The translations under genes were made by a program, and so were the position numbers. This document shows, piece after piece, positions 16,354-25,226 of a DNA stretch of 64,000 nt (position 1 is its first letter; every line of letters begins with the position of its first letter). Origin of the DNA: Pseudonocardiaceae bacterium (GTDB taxonomy: Bacteria; Actinomycetota; Actinomycetes; Mycobacteriales; Pseudonocardiaceae); NCBI GenBank assembly GCA_009377865.1, contig WHTH01000008.1, positions 1 to 64,000 on the forward strand, given 5' to 3'. A model generated the notes under the pieces. It had not been told where the DNA came from. It ran no database searches and saw nothing but the letters and a program-made list of their open reading frames with translations.

Positions 16354-18275
16354 GGCTGCGCCCCGCGTGCGGTGACCCGGGCGATCAGGTCGGCTCCGTG
16401 GTCGCTGCGGTCGGCCGGCACGTGCAGCACGACACCGGCCACCAGATCGGCCAGCGCGTCGATCGTCTCGACCGCGGCGGTGACGGCAGCAGCGGCGGCC
16501 GTGTCGTCGTCGGAACTCTCGTTGCGGCAACGCAGCGCCGCCAGCGCCGAGGACGGGGCCGTGAGATGGGGCATCTCGAAACTGAGCCGCTCGAGGGTGC
16601 GGGCATCGTCGAAGGGGGCGATCGCGGCGAGCACGGGCCGGTCGATGCCGCGCTCGACCAGCGCCTGCAGCACGGTGCGCGCCTCCTCGGCGTCGTAGAC
16701 GACGTCGGTGAGCAGGAACTCCGCTCCCGCGCGCACCTTCGCCTCCGCCCGGTCGAGCTCGTAGTCGATGTCGGCGGCCATGGTGGTCAGCGACGCCCCG
16801 ACACTGAACCGGGTCCGCTCGGCCATGGCCACCCCCCGCCAGTCGGTGCCCTCGTTGAGGCCGCGCAACGTCCGGATCAGGCCGATCGAGTCGACGTCCC
16901 ACAGCACGGCGGGATCCGGGTAGTCACCCGCCACCCGGGGCGCTCCCGTCCGGCAGACCACGATCTGCAGGCCCAGCGCGTGCGCTCCCAGCAGGTCGGC
17001 CTGCAACGCCGCGAGGCTGCGGTCCGCGGTCTCGACCGGGAGCACGACATCGGACCCGACGCGCTCGCGCAGCAGCAGGCCGGCGGCGATCGGGTTCACC
17101 CGGGTCCGTGGCGGTGCCGGCTCCCGGAGCGCGATCAGGTCGGCCCCGGCCGTCCGCAGCCGCTGGGCCCGGGAGACGAAGTCGGCGACTTCCTGGTCGC
17201 CCGGCGTCTGCAGGCCGGCGATGACATGGAAGCGATCCGGCTGCGGCCAGGCCACGGCCACCGCCGGCTCGGAAGGCGGCTCGGCCGGTCTCGCAGCGGT
17301 CACCACGATCCGACCGCGGCGGGGCGGCTCGGCGACCGGTGCCGGCGGGCGCGCCGGCCGCAGCGACGAGACCGCCTTCGCGATCGCCCGGACGTGCGCC
17401 GGGGTGGTGCCGCAGCACCCGCCCACGACGTTCGCGCCCGCCGCGACGAAGTCCGCCGCGGCCTGCGCGAAGTAGCGGGTGTTGTGCGCGTACCGGAACT
17501 GCTTGCCCAGCCGCTGCGGGAGACCGGCGTTGGGTTGCACCGACACCGGGCGGTCGGTGCCGGCCGCGAGCTCGGCGACCACGTCGCGCAGCACGGCCGG
17601 GCCGACGGTGCAGTTCGCCCCGAGCGCCAGCACGTCCCGGTCGCCGAGCAGGTGCGCGGCTTCGAAGGGGGTCTCGCCCCGCAGCGTCCGCCCGTCATCG
17701 CCGAACGTCAGCTGCGCGATGACGGGCAGGTCGCTCTCGGCGGCGGCGATGTCGACCGCACGCAACAGTGACTCGACGTCGCCGAAGGTCTCGAGCACCA
17801 GTAGGTCGACCCAGCCGGCGAGCGCCCCGACCTGTTCCGCCACAGCGTCCAGCCGCGCCCGCAGCGGGATCGGCGGCGCCGCGGAGCTGCTCGTCGCCGG
17901 ACCGATCGAGCCCGCGACGAAGACCGGGGGTTGGTCGTCACTCGAGTCCCGGGCGTGCGCGACGGCCTCCCTGGCCAGCCGGGCGGCGGCGATGTTGCTC
18001 TCCGCGACGCTGTCCCCGAGCCCGAACCGGGCGAGCCGGAGCCGGTTCGCCTCGAAGGTGTTCGTCTGGATGATGCGGGCGCCGGCGGCGACGTAGGCGG
18101 CGTGCAGGTCGCGCACGAGCGCGGGCGCGGTCGTGTTGAGCTCGGACAGCGACCGGTCGAGGGGGACGCCGGCAGCGTGCAGCATCGTGCCCACCGCACC
18201 GTCGGAGACGACGATGCCGTCCGCGAGCAGGCGTGGCAGCAGCGCCGCGCCACTCTGGTCCGCCCGCCCCGGCAT
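16350..18275 (-). CDS. bifunctional homocysteine S-methyltransferase / methylenetetrahydrofolate reductase
   Basis: A 641-aa fusion like Bacillus YitJ. Residues about 10-300 are a homocysteine methyltransferase domain with DGAVGTMLHAAG, NTFEANR, GANCTVGP and the zinc-binding pair in NVVGGCCGTTPAH. Residues about 345-640 are an MTHFR TIM barrel (FHVIAGLQTPGDQEVADFV, FSVGASLT, AKVRAGAEFLLTDVVYD). Together they would reduce methylene-THF and methylate homocysteine. It lies beside a second, separate MetF/methionine synthase operon across the TetR gene. The start ATG 18275 gives complete domains. Confidence 0.88.
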   Translation of the reverse strand: MPGRADQSGAALLPRLLADGIVVSDGAVGTMLHAAGVPLDRSLSELNTTAPALVRDLHAAYVAAGARIIQTNTFEANRLRLARFGLGDSVAESNIAAARLAREAVAHARDSSDDQPPVFVAGSIGPATSSSAAPPIPLRARLDAVAEQVGALAGWVDLLVLETFGDVESLLRAVDIAAAESDLPVIAQLTFGDDGRTLRGETPFEAAHLLGDRDVLALGANCTVGPAVLRDVVAELAAGTDRPVSVQPNAGLPQRLGKQFRYAHNTRYFAQAAADFVAAGANVVGGCCGTTPAHVRAIAKAVSSLRPARPPAPVAEPPRRGRIVVTAARPAEPPSEPAVAVAWPQPDRFHVIAGLQTPGDQEVADFVSRAQRLRTAGADLIALREPAPPRTRVNPIAAGLLLRERVGSDVVLPVETADRSLAALQADLLGAHALGLQIVVCRTGAPRVAGDYPDPAVLWDVDSIGLIRTLRGLNEGTDWRGVAMAERTRFSVGASLTTMAADIDYELDRAEAKVRAGAEFLLTDVVYDAEEARTVLQALVERGIDRPVLAAIAPFDDARTLERLSFEMPHLTAPSSALAALRCRNESSDDDTAAAAAVTAAVETIDALADLVAGVVLHVPADRSDHGADLIARVTARGAQP

Positions 18276-18346
18276 GTCGGCAGCGTACCCGGCGCGCGGG
18301 GGCCCCGGAACGGTTCGAGACAGACCGGTCTAACTACAGGGTTTAC

Positions 18347-18958
18347 CTACGCGGCGCCTTCCGGCACCGGCTGCGCGTACCGGGCGATCAGCAGTTCCCC
18401 GATCTCGCGGGCTCGCCGCGCCGCCATCCGGTCACCCTCCATCGCGGAGATGATCGACCCCTTCATGAGGATGTGCCACTTCCGGGCGAGCGCGTCGGGG
18501 TCCTCGACGCCGGCCGCTGCCGCGAGCTCCGACAAGAAGCTGCGGATATTCGCGAGGTACTGCACGCTGGCCAGCCGCACCGGATGGGCGATGTCCTCGA
18601 ACTCGATCATCGTGTTGATGAACGTGCAGCCCTCGAGATCACCACGCTCGAACCATTCTCCGAAGACGTCGAAGATGGCGAGCATCCGCTCAGCGGGTGT
18701 GCTCGTCCGGCGTTTGACCTCGTCCTGCAGCCACTCGCGGGTCCAGAGCTCCTCGCGACGCGCCAGCGTGGCCAGGATCAGGTCGTCCTTGGTCGCGAAA
18801 TGCCGGTACAAAGTCATCTTCGCGACGTTCGCCTCGGCCACCACGGTGTCGACCCCGACAGCTCGGGTGCCGAACCGGCAGAAGAGATCGTAGGCGGCGC
18901 GGAGTATCCGGTCGCGGCCCCCGGACTTCGCCTTTCCCTCATCGGCTCGTGGTGCCAC
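18347..18958 (-). CDS. TetR-family transcriptional regulator
   Basis: A 203-aa repressor-type protein. The TetR N-terminal domain covers residues about 15-62 (ILRAAYDLFCRFGTRAVGVDTVVAEANVAKMTLYRHFATKDDLI in family pattern). The C-terminal ligand and dimer domain has EGCTFINTMIEFED, seen in many uncharacterised TetR proteins. The start is GTG 18958. Upstream lies an AT-rich divergent region with two TTAGTA palindromes, the likely operators. The one-carbon operon on the other side is a plausible target. Confidence 0.85.
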   Translation of the reverse strand: MAPRADEGKAKSGGRDRILRAAYDLFCRFGTRAVGVDTVVAEANVAKMTLYRHFATKDDLILATLARREELWTREWLQDEVKRRTSTPAERMLAIFDVFGEWFERGDLEGCTFINTMIEFEDIAHPVRLASVQYLANIRSFLSELAAAAGVEDPDALARKWHILMKGSIISAMEGDRMAARRAREIGELLIARYAQPVPEGAA

Positions 18959-18999
18959 GGCAGAGTCCTCGCGTCATCGGGCTACGGCAAAAGATACCG

Positions 19000-19025
19000 C
19001 TTAGTATACCAAGAGAGATACTAAG
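19000..19025. promoter_or_regulatory. inverted repeat operator candidate O1
   Basis: CTTAGTAT (19000-19007) and ATACTAAG (19018-19025) form a perfect 8-bp inverted repeat with a 10-bp spacer, 42 bp upstream of the tetR start. The local AT content is far above that of the window, which suits a promoter/operator. Confidence 0.6.
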
Positions 19026-19055
19026 GAGACCGAAAGTAGTCGGACTTCAGGATGT

Positions 19056-19072
19056 TACTAATACGATTAGTA
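19056..19072. promoter_or_regulatory. 17-bp perfect palindrome operator candidate O2
   Basis: TACTAATACGATTAGTA is a perfect palindrome (7-bp arms, 3-bp centre) and shares the half-site TTAGTA with O1. It contains a -10-like TACGAT on the plus strand, so a bound repressor would block transcription toward the one-carbon operon. Confidence 0.6.
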
Positions 19073-19444
19073 CGTGAGGCTCTGTGACTCACAGTCATGG
19101 TGCCACAGGTCCGGCGGCCGACGGTAGGAACGCGGACCACGGGTTTGGTACGCCCCGTGCCCAACCTGCACGAGCCCGGGCGGCAACGCCCTCCCGCAGC
19201 TGCCCAGGCCCCGTCGTGACGGCCGGTCGTGACGGCCGGTTGTGACGAGGAGACAACCGGCGGAGCCCCGAATTTGTGCCGCGAACCGACTGTCGGGAGC
19301 GTCACATCCGACGGATGATGAGAGTGACAGATCTGTCTCGTCCGGTACCGGCTACCACCGTCACCCGGTTGTCACCGGCAGCGGCGGTTCCGACGTTGCA
19401 GGCCCCGCGCTGGCGTGACAGCGACGCCGTCAGAAAGTGCCGAC
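19073..19444 (+). promoter_or_regulatory. structured 5' leader of the one-carbon/SAM operon, candidate cis-regulatory RNA
   Basis: A 370-bp stretch without a convincing gene. It holds successive hairpins: CTGTGA/TCACAG (19082-19094), GGTCCG/CGGACC (19108-19138), CACGGG/CCCGTG (19138-19159), GGGCG-GCAA-CGCCC with a GNRA tetraloop (19178-19191) and GCCGGTTGT/ACAACCGGC (19235-19261, loop GACGAGGAG). A 13-bp direct repeat GTCGTGACGGCCG stands at 19213 and 19226. Nothing matches a riboswitch class I know well enough to name. Its place before SAM and folate genes makes metabolite sensing possible. Confidence 0.4.
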
Positions 19445-19684
19445 ATGAGCCCTGACATGAACCCCGAGCTGGGGCCCGAGATGCGACGGAGCACCAGCTG
19501 CCCCTACTGCGGATACCCGCTCACCACGGCCGAGCCGGCCAGGCGCGCGGTCGACGGGGACACCATCGAGTCACTGAGCCAGGAGATCCGGCAGCTGCGC
19601 GAGACGGTGGCGCGGTTGCGCGGCGCGGGGGAAGGACGGACGGCGGCGGCGAGCCCGGAGCCGCGCACCCCGGAGGACGCGTGA
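19445..19684 (+). CDS. small CxxC protein with helical tail, first gene of the one-carbon operon
   Basis: About 79 aa. A CPYCGYPL zinc-knuckle-like motif is followed by a predicted amphipathic helix (ESLSQEIRQLRETVARLRG). Only one CxxC pair is present, so a full zinc ribbon would need a dimer or a partner. ATG 19445 is used; GTG 19415 and ATG 19457 are alternatives, and none has a strong ribosome binding site. It precedes the MTHFR C-terminal-type gene, itself cysteine rich, and may form a complex with it (inference). Confidence 0.55.
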   Translation: MSPDMNPELGPEMRRSTSCPYCGYPLTTAEPARRAVDGDTIESLSQEIRQLRETVARLRGAGEGRTAAASPEPRTPEDA

Positions 19685-19746
19685 GGATCCAGCCGCTGCT
19701 GGCAGCCATTCGGCGAGAGCGGGTACACCACGGAGAGGAGGTCGAG

Positions 19747-20340
19747 ATGACACGCAGGTCGACGCAGTCACGGGTGGCGACACCGGCACCGGACGGGTCC
19801 GTGACGGGCGAGGTGCCCGGATCCACCCTGTGGCCCAGGCCCACGACGCCCCCGACCTCCGCACGCGCGCTCTACCGGCTGCACCGGCTGCTGGAGCCCA
19901 ACCGCGGCTACGCCCGGCTCGCCAGGTGGCTCGAGGCGCACCCGCGGGCCTACCGCGCCTTCACCCGCACCGAGGAGAAGGTCAAGGGGCACACCTTCAA
20001 CTGCCAGATGTGCGGCCAGTGCGCACTGCCCGCCACCGGGTACGCCTGCCCGATGAGCTGCCCCAAGCAGCTGCGCAACGGGCCGTGTGGCGGGGTCTCT
20101 GCGGAGGGAATGTGCGAGGTGTACCCGGAGGAGCCCTGCGTGTGGGTGGTGGCCTACGAGCGGGCCGAGCAGGAGGGCCGCGAGGCCGACCTGACGTTGC
20201 TGCAACGGCCGATCGACCACCGGCAGTGGGGGCGCAGCTCCTGGGTCAACTACTGGCAGGGTCGCGACGACCGGTTGTGGACCGAGGACGACGGGCGGAC
20301 CTCGTCGCCGCGGGTGCGGGCAGCAGACGAGACCGCATGA
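19747..20340 (+). CDS. methylenetetrahydrofolate reductase C-terminal domain protein (MetV-like)
   Basis: A 197-aa protein built on the MTHFR C-terminal domain that in acetogens accompanies MetF (called MetV). Cysteine motifs are seen in FNCQMCGQCALPATGYACPM, SCPKQLRNGPCGG and MCEVYPEEPCVW, suited to bind zinc or an iron-sulphur cluster. ATG 19747 is chosen because AGGAGG ends five bases before it. A GTG at 19681 overlapping the previous stop would add 22 residues. The stop overlaps the metF start (ATGA), so the two subunits are probably made together. Confidence 0.8.
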   Translation: MTRRSTQSRVATPAPDGSVTGEVPGSTLWPRPTTPPTSARALYRLHRLLEPNRGYARLARWLEAHPRAYRAFTRTEEKVKGHTFNCQMCGQCALPATGYACPMSCPKQLRNGPCGGVSAEGMCEVYPEEPCVWVVAYERAEQEGREADLTLLQRPIDHRQWGRSSWVNYWQGRDDRLWTEDDGRTSSPRVRAADETA

Positions 20341-21353
20341 GCCTGAGCACCAACGGCGCCGGCGCCATGTCCGGGGCCACCGGAGGCGCCACCGGCCGGC
20401 TCTCCCGGACGATCCGCGACGGCCGGTTCGCCGTCACCGCCGAGATCGGCCCACCCCGCGGTTGCGATGCCGAGGCCATCCGCCGCAAGGCACGGCTGCT
20501 GGTGGGCTGGGTCGACGCCGCCAACGTCACCGACAACCAGAGCGCCCACGTCCGGATGTCGAGCTTCGCGGGCAGCATGCTGGCGATGTCCGGGGGTGTC
20601 GAGCCCGTCATGCAGCTGACCTGCCGCGATCGCAACCGCATCGCGCTGCAGTCCGACCTGATCTCCGCCGGCGCGGTGGGCATCCCGAACGTGCTGCTGC
20701 TCACCGGTGACCACCCCCGCTCCGGCGACCAGCCCGACGCCAAGCCGGTCTTCGACATGGACTGCGTCCAGCTGGTCTGGACCGCCCGGTGGATGCGCGA
20801 CCACGGCCGGCTGCTGTCGGGACGCGACCTCGATCCACGGCCGAACTGGTTCATCGGGGCGGTGGAGAACCCGTTCGCCCCCCCGGAGCGGTTCCGGGCG
20901 CGGCGGCTTGGAAAGAAGATCGCGGCGGGGGCGGAGTTCGCGCAGACCCAGTTCGTCTTCGACGTCGAGCGCTTCGAACGATGGATGTCGGAGGTCTGCG
21001 ACCTCGGCCTGGGCCGTCGTACCGCGATCCTGGCCGGGGTCGGACCGGTCCGCTCGTTGCGTGCCCTGGCCTACATCCGAAGCAAGGTCCCCGGCATCCA
21101 CGTGCCCGAGTCCGTCGTCCGGCGGCTGCGGGGTGTGCCCCCGGACCGGGTCGCCGCCGAGGGCATGCAGATCTGCGTCGAGACGATCCAGCGTCTCAGA
21201 GAGGTGCCGGGGGTCGGGGGCGTGCACGTGATGGCCTTCGGCTATGAGAAGGGTATCCCCGAGATCCTCGAGCGCTCCGGTCTGGCGCAACGCCGGCAAC
21301 CGGCAGCGGCCGGCCTGCCGGACCAGCAGGAAGGCAGCGATCGTGCTCGTTGA
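20337..21353 (+). CDS. metF: 5,10-methylenetetrahydrofolate reductase
   Basis: A 338-aa flavoprotein that reduces methylene-THF to 5-methyl-THF. The TIM barrel shows FAVTAEIGPPRGCDAEAIRRKA, VTDNQSAHVRMSS, MQLTCRDRNRIALQSDL (conserved Asp-Arg), NVLLLTGDHP and FGYEKGIPEILE. It overlaps the upstream MetV-like gene by 4 bp, which suggests the two-subunit MetVF type rather than the single-chain enzyme. It is the second MTHFR in this window, besides the fusion at 16350-18275. The start ATG 20337 is set by the overlap; ATG 20367 is possible. Confidence 0.85.
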   Translation: MSLSTNGAGAMSGATGGATGRLSRTIRDGRFAVTAEIGPPRGCDAEAIRRKARLLVGWVDAANVTDNQSAHVRMSSFAGSMLAMSGGVEPVMQLTCRDRNRIALQSDLISAGAVGIPNVLLLTGDHPRSGDQPDAKPVFDMDCVQLVWTARWMRDHGRLLSGRDLDPRPNWFIGAVENPFAPPERFRARRLGKKIAAGAEFAQTQFVFDVERFERWMSEVCDLGLGRRTAILAGVGPVRSLRALAYIRSKVPGIHVPESVVRRLRGVPPDRVAAEGMQICVETIQRLREVPGVGGVHVMAFGYEKGIPEILERSGLAQRRQPAAAGLPDQQEGSDRAR

Positions 21354-22875
21354 CGTCAAGCCCATCCACAAGATGTGCGGCACCAAGGCCGTCGATGTCG
21401 GTGCCGCGCTGGGAATGGTCATCGACGCGCTCTGTGAGGACTCGGTCGACCTGTCGCGGCTGCGGGTGGTGTGCGACTGGGTGCAGTACAAGGGCAACTT
21501 CCGCCAGGCCGTCGACCTGCGGCCGATCCTGGCACCGGGCACGGATCTGCGCAGTGGAAACGGCACCGCGCCGCCGGCCGAGGAGATCGAGCTGGCGATC
21601 GATCTCCGGCGCTGTGACAACGGTGGGGACGACGGTGGGGGCAACGGCGGGGTCAAGGAGGCGGTCCGCAGCGCGCTCGGTGGCAACGAAGCCGCCGGCC
21701 GGGGTGAGCAGCAGGGATCGCCGGCGCGGATCGAGCTCGAGGACTGGATGCCCACCAGTCGCAGCTGCATCTGGAGTTTCAACGCGCTGTACTGGCAGGC
21801 GCTCGACCTGTGGGAGCAGTCGACCGGGCGGCGGTACGAGCAGGCGCTGCCCGGCGGCGAGAGCGACGCCCGCAACCGCGACGCGGTCCGCGAGCTCATC
21901 GCGGACATGCTCGAGGGGTTCGACGACCTCGCGGCGCGCAACGCGCTGCCCGAGGAGCTCTACGTCGTCGAGCTCGGTGTCGGCAACGGCAACCAGGCCA
22001 AGGTCTGGCTCGACGAGTTCGCCGCGGCCGACAGCGCGCACGGCACCGAGTACTACCGGCGGTTGCAGTACCTGATGTGCGACTACTCGCCGCACGTGCT
22101 GGGAATGGCCCGCGGAGCCGTCGCCGACCACGCCGAGCACGTCAGCTCGTTCGTGCTCGACGCGACCGTACCGACGACGGCGCTGGGGTTCCTGCGTTCG
22201 AAGGTTTTCCTGGCCTACATCTCCAACGTCTACGACAACCTCCCGACCGAGGAGGTGGCCCGCATCGGTGGCCGCAGCTACCGCGTCGAGGCGCGGGCCT
22301 GCCTGGCGCAGCGCGACGTCGCCGAGCTGGCCGAGTACGCCTCGGCCGGCGAGGTCGCCGTACCGGGCCTGATCCGCAAGCTGCTGCGGCTGGGTCCACC
22401 GCTGCTCGTCGAGGCCATGCCCGAGCACTTCCGGGACGTCGGGACCGCCGTCGGCTTCTGGCAGCGGGCGTGGCAGGCGCTCACGCTGGCGGAGCGCTAC
22501 GTCCCGCTGCCCGGCCTGGACACCTACCAGGTCGCCCCGGGTGTCGGCGGCGAGGTGCTGCGGCCGTTGCTCGAGTCCGGCAACGACCTGCGGATGCACG
22601 TCAACAACGGGGCGGTCGCCAGCTTTGTCGACACGATCGGCCTGCTGCACCCGTACGGTCGGCTGCTGTGTCACGACCTGTTCGTCACCGACACCCAGCA
22701 GTACCGCACCGGTTTCCGCGGGCCCGGCAAGTACGACGGCTCGGTGGTCAACTGGGTCAACGGACCACTGCTCGAGCTCATCGGCAGCCGCAAGGGCTTC
22801 GACGTCTGCTACGCGCCGTTCGCGCACCGCACCGGCACCAACATCATCACGATGACCGCGCGAGTGAGGGATTGA
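21343..22875 (+). CDS. SAM-dependent methyltransferase, NDUFAF7/MidA-like, with extra N-terminal domain
   Basis: A 510-aa protein. An N-terminal domain (about 1-100, VDVKPIHKMCGTKAVDVGAA and RLRVVCDWVQYKGNF) that I do not recognise is followed by a Gly/Asp/Asn-rich linker near residue 95. The C-terminal methyltransferase has motif I VVELGVGNGNQA, CDYSPHVL and AYISNVYDNLPTEEVA, a pattern like COG1565/NDUFAF7 proteins. Its substrate is unknown; protein arginine is one family precedent. GTG 21343 has AGGAAGG upstream and overlaps metF by 11 bp. It is the only obvious SAM consumer in the operon. Confidence 0.65.
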   Translation: MLVDVKPIHKMCGTKAVDVGAALGMVIDALCEDSVDLSRLRVVCDWVQYKGNFRQAVDLRPILAPGTDLRSGNGTAPPAEEIELAIDLRRCDNGGDDGGGNGGVKEAVRSALGGNEAAGRGEQQGSPARIELEDWMPTSRSCIWSFNALYWQALDLWEQSTGRRYEQALPGGESDARNRDAVRELIADMLEGFDDLAARNALPEELYVVELGVGNGNQAKVWLDEFAAADSAHGTEYYRRLQYLMCDYSPHVLGMARGAVADHAEHVSSFVLDATVPTTALGFLRSKVFLAYISNVYDNLPTEEVARIGGRSYRVEARACLAQRDVAELAEYASAGEVAVPGLIRKLLRLGPPLLVEAMPEHFRDVGTAVGFWQRAWQALTLAERYVPLPGLDTYQVAPGVGGEVLRPLLESGNDLRMHVNNGAVASFVDTIGLLHPYGRLLCHDLFVTDTQQYRTGFRGPGKYDGSVVNWVNGPLLELIGSRKGFDVCYAPFAHRTGTNIITMTARVRD

Positions 22876-22876
22876 C

Positions 22877-24001
22877 ATGGCCGCCCGGAAACCGACGCCT
22901 GTGGTGCTGCCGACCACCGTCGTCGGCTCCTACTCGGTGCCCGAGTGGCTGGAGCGGCTCAAGACCGACTTCCACCAGCAGCGGATCAGCCGGGCGCACA
23001 TCGACGAGATCCACGACGTCGCCATCAAGGCCGCGATCAAGGACCAGGAGCGCGCCGGCATCGATGCCGTATCCGACGGCGAGCTGCGCCGTGACAACGA
23101 CATCGACTACCTGCTCGCGAGGATCGCGGGGGTGAGCATGCCGAGCACGGCCAAGTCGTACTACTACGACTACTACGATTCGGTCGTCGGCAGCCCGCTG
23201 CCCACCGAGGACACCGTCCCCCCGCTGGGTCTGGCCGACGAGTACCGGTTCACCGCGGCCAACACCGACCGGCCGATCAAGTTCTCGCTGACCGGCCCGT
23301 TCTCACTGTCGCGCCGCATCCGCAACGAGGCCTATGCCAGCGATGCCGACCTGGTCAGGTCGCTGGCGCACGTGCTCAACGCCGAGGCGGCCGAGCTGGT
23401 CGCCGCGGGAGCGACCTGGCTGCAGATCGACGAGCCGTTCCTGGCCGGTTACCGCGACCAGGTCGGCGTCGCCATCGAGGCCGTCAACATCGTGACCAAG
23501 GGCGTGCCCGCGACCTGGGGACTGCACGTCTGCTACGGCAACCGTTACGCCCGCCCCTCGTGGGAGGGGCACTACGACTTCCTGTTCCCCGCGGTGCTCG
23601 ACGCCGACGTCGACCAGCTGGTGCTGGAGTTCGCCCGGAAGGGCTACGACGACCTGAAGCTTCTCACCCGTTACGGGTGGGATCGCACGCTGGGCCTGGG
23701 TGTCGTCGACGTCAAGAGTGGCGGCGTCGAGAGCCCCGATCTGGTTGCGTCGCGCATCCGGCGCGCACTGGATGTACTGCCACCTGAGAAGGTGGTCGTC
23801 AACCCGGACTGCGGGTTGCGGCACCTGCCCGGCGACGTCGCGCGTGCGAAGTTGCGCGCGATGGTCGCCGGAACGGCCCAGGTGCGCAAGGAAGCGGTCA
23901 CCTCCCGGGTGGGTGGTGACCCCGACACTGCGGCCGAACACGAACCACCGGCGCATCCCGCGCCGGTGGCGGCCGCAGGCGAACGAGGAGGCGTGAGCTG
24001 A
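22877..24001 (+). CDS. core methionine synthase (MetE C-terminal catalytic domain family)
   Basis: A 374-aa protein with only the catalytic barrel of cobalamin-independent methionine synthase, about half the length of full MetE. Putative zinc ligands are His and Cys of WGLHVCYGN and Cys of [22 protein letters not shown] and [12 protein letters not shown] are typical of the core family. Core MetE proteins may use methyl donors other than polyglutamylated methyl-THF, so the donor is not certain. The C-terminal 40 residues are low complexity. The stop TGA shares its A with the ATG of metK. Confidence 0.75.
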   Translation: MAARKPTPVVLPTTVVGSYSVPEWLERLKTDFHQQRISRAHIDEIHDVAIKAAIKDQERAGIDAVSDGELRRDNDIDYLLARIAGVSMPSTAKSYYYDYYDSVVGSPLPTEDTVPPLGLADEYRFTAANTDRPIKFSLTGPFSLSRRIRNEAYASDADLVRSLAHVLNAEAAELVAAGATWLQIDEPFLAGYRDQVGVAIEAVNIVTKGVPATWGLHVCYGNRYARPSWEGHYDFLFPAVLDADVDQLVLEFARKGYDDLKLLTRYGWDRTLGLGVVDVKSGGVESPDLVASRIRRALDVLPPEKVVVNPDCGLRHLPGDVARAKLRAMVAGTAQVRKEAVTSRVGGDPDTAAEHEPPAHPAPVAAAGERGGVS

Positions 24002-25212
24002 TGGACCCCCGCGAACACGAGGATTTCCTGTTCACCTCGGAATCCGTCACGGAGGGACACCCGGACAAGATCGCTGATCAGATCTCGGATGCGGTACTCG
24101 ACGCCGCGCTGGCGGTGGATCCGAACTCGAGGGTGGCGTGCGAGGCGCTGCTGACAACCGGGCTCGTCGTCGTGGCCGGAGAGATCACCACACCCGAGCA
24201 ACTCGACTACCAGCAGATCGCGAGGGACACGATCTGCCGGATCGGCTACGACCGCGGCGAGTACGGCTTCGACGGCAAGAGCTGCGGCGTGATGATTGCA
24301 CTGGACAAGCAGTCACCGGACATCGCGCAGGGTGTGGACATGGCGGCCGAGCGGCGTGGTGCGCTGTCGGAGGACGAGCTCGACAGCGTGGGCGCCGGTG
24401 ACCAGGGAATGATGTTCGGCTACGCCACGAACGAGACGCCCGAGCTGATGCCGGCCCCGATCGCGCTGGCGCACCGGCTGGCGCGGCGGCTGTCCCAGGT
24501 CCGCAAGGACGGGACGCTGCCCTACCTGCGGCCGGACGGCAAGACGCAGGCCGCGGTGCGCTACCGCGGCGGCAGGCCCGTCGCGGTGGAGAAGCTGCTG
24601 ATCTCGACCCAGCACGCCGAGGGCGTCGACGAGCACATCCGCGCCGACCTATGGGAGCACGTGGTGCGCGCGGTGGTCCCCGAGGACCTCTACGACCCGG
24701 CCGAGCTCGACGCGAACTTCTACGTCAACCCCACCGGCCGGTTCGTGGTCGGCGGCCCGGCGGGCGACGCGGGCCTGACCGGGCGCAAGATCATCGTCGA
24801 TACCTACGGGGGCTACGCCCGGCACGGTGGCGGCGCGTTCTCCGGCAAGGACCCGTCGAAGGTGGACCGCTCGGCGGCGTATGCGGCCCGCTACGTCGCG
24901 AAGAACATCGTCGCGGCCGGCCTGGCCGACAAGGCCGAGGTGCAGGTGGCCTACGCGATCGGGATGGCACGGCCGATGTCCACGCTGGTCGACACGTTCG
25001 GCACCGAGAAGATCGCCAGGACCGAGATCGAACGCCTGGTCGACGAGCACTTCGACCTGCGCCCGGCCGCGTTCCGCGACTACCTCAAGCTGCACCGGCC
25101 GATCTACGCCAAGACCGCCGCCTACGGCCACTTCGGCCGGGAGGACGACGACTTCACCTGGGAGAAGACCGACCGTGCCGACGTGCTGCGCGCCGCAGCG
25201 GGCCTGTCCTGA
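24001..25212 (+). CDS. metK: S-adenosylmethionine synthetase
   Basis: MetK makes SAM from methionine and ATP in the cytosol. The 403-aa product has all expected motifs: [43 protein letters not shown], and [16 protein letters not shown], the phosphate-binding loop. ATG 24001 overlaps the upstream stop by one base and follows GAGGCGTGAGC. Actinobacteria usually have a metK elsewhere (near coaBC-priA), so this may be a second copy serving the operon; that needs the rest of the genome. Confidence 0.95.
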   Translation: MDPREHEDFLFTSESVTEGHPDKIADQISDAVLDAALAVDPNSRVACEALLTTGLVVVAGEITTPEQLDYQQIARDTICRIGYDRGEYGFDGKSCGVMIALDKQSPDIAQGVDMAAERRGALSEDELDSVGAGDQGMMFGYATNETPELMPAPIALAHRLARRLSQVRKDGTLPYLRPDGKTQAAVRYRGGRPVAVEKLLISTQHAEGVDEHIRADLWEHVVRAVVPEDLYDPAELDANFYVNPTGRFVVGGPAGDAGLTGRKIIVDTYGGYARHGGGAFSGKDPSKVDRSAAYAARYVAKNIVAAGLADKAEVQVAYAIGMARPMSTLVDTFGTEKIARTEIERLVDEHFDLRPAAFRDYLKLHRPIYAKTAAYGHFGREDDDFTWEKTDRADVLRAAAGLS

Positions 25213-25226
25213 GGAGTTGGGACGAC

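Noticed and set aside
19171-19195. SAM-I/SAM-IV riboswitch from the GGCAAC core
   Set aside because: The flanking conserved stems and purine-rich core of SAM riboswitches were not found, so only a generic structured leader is claimed.
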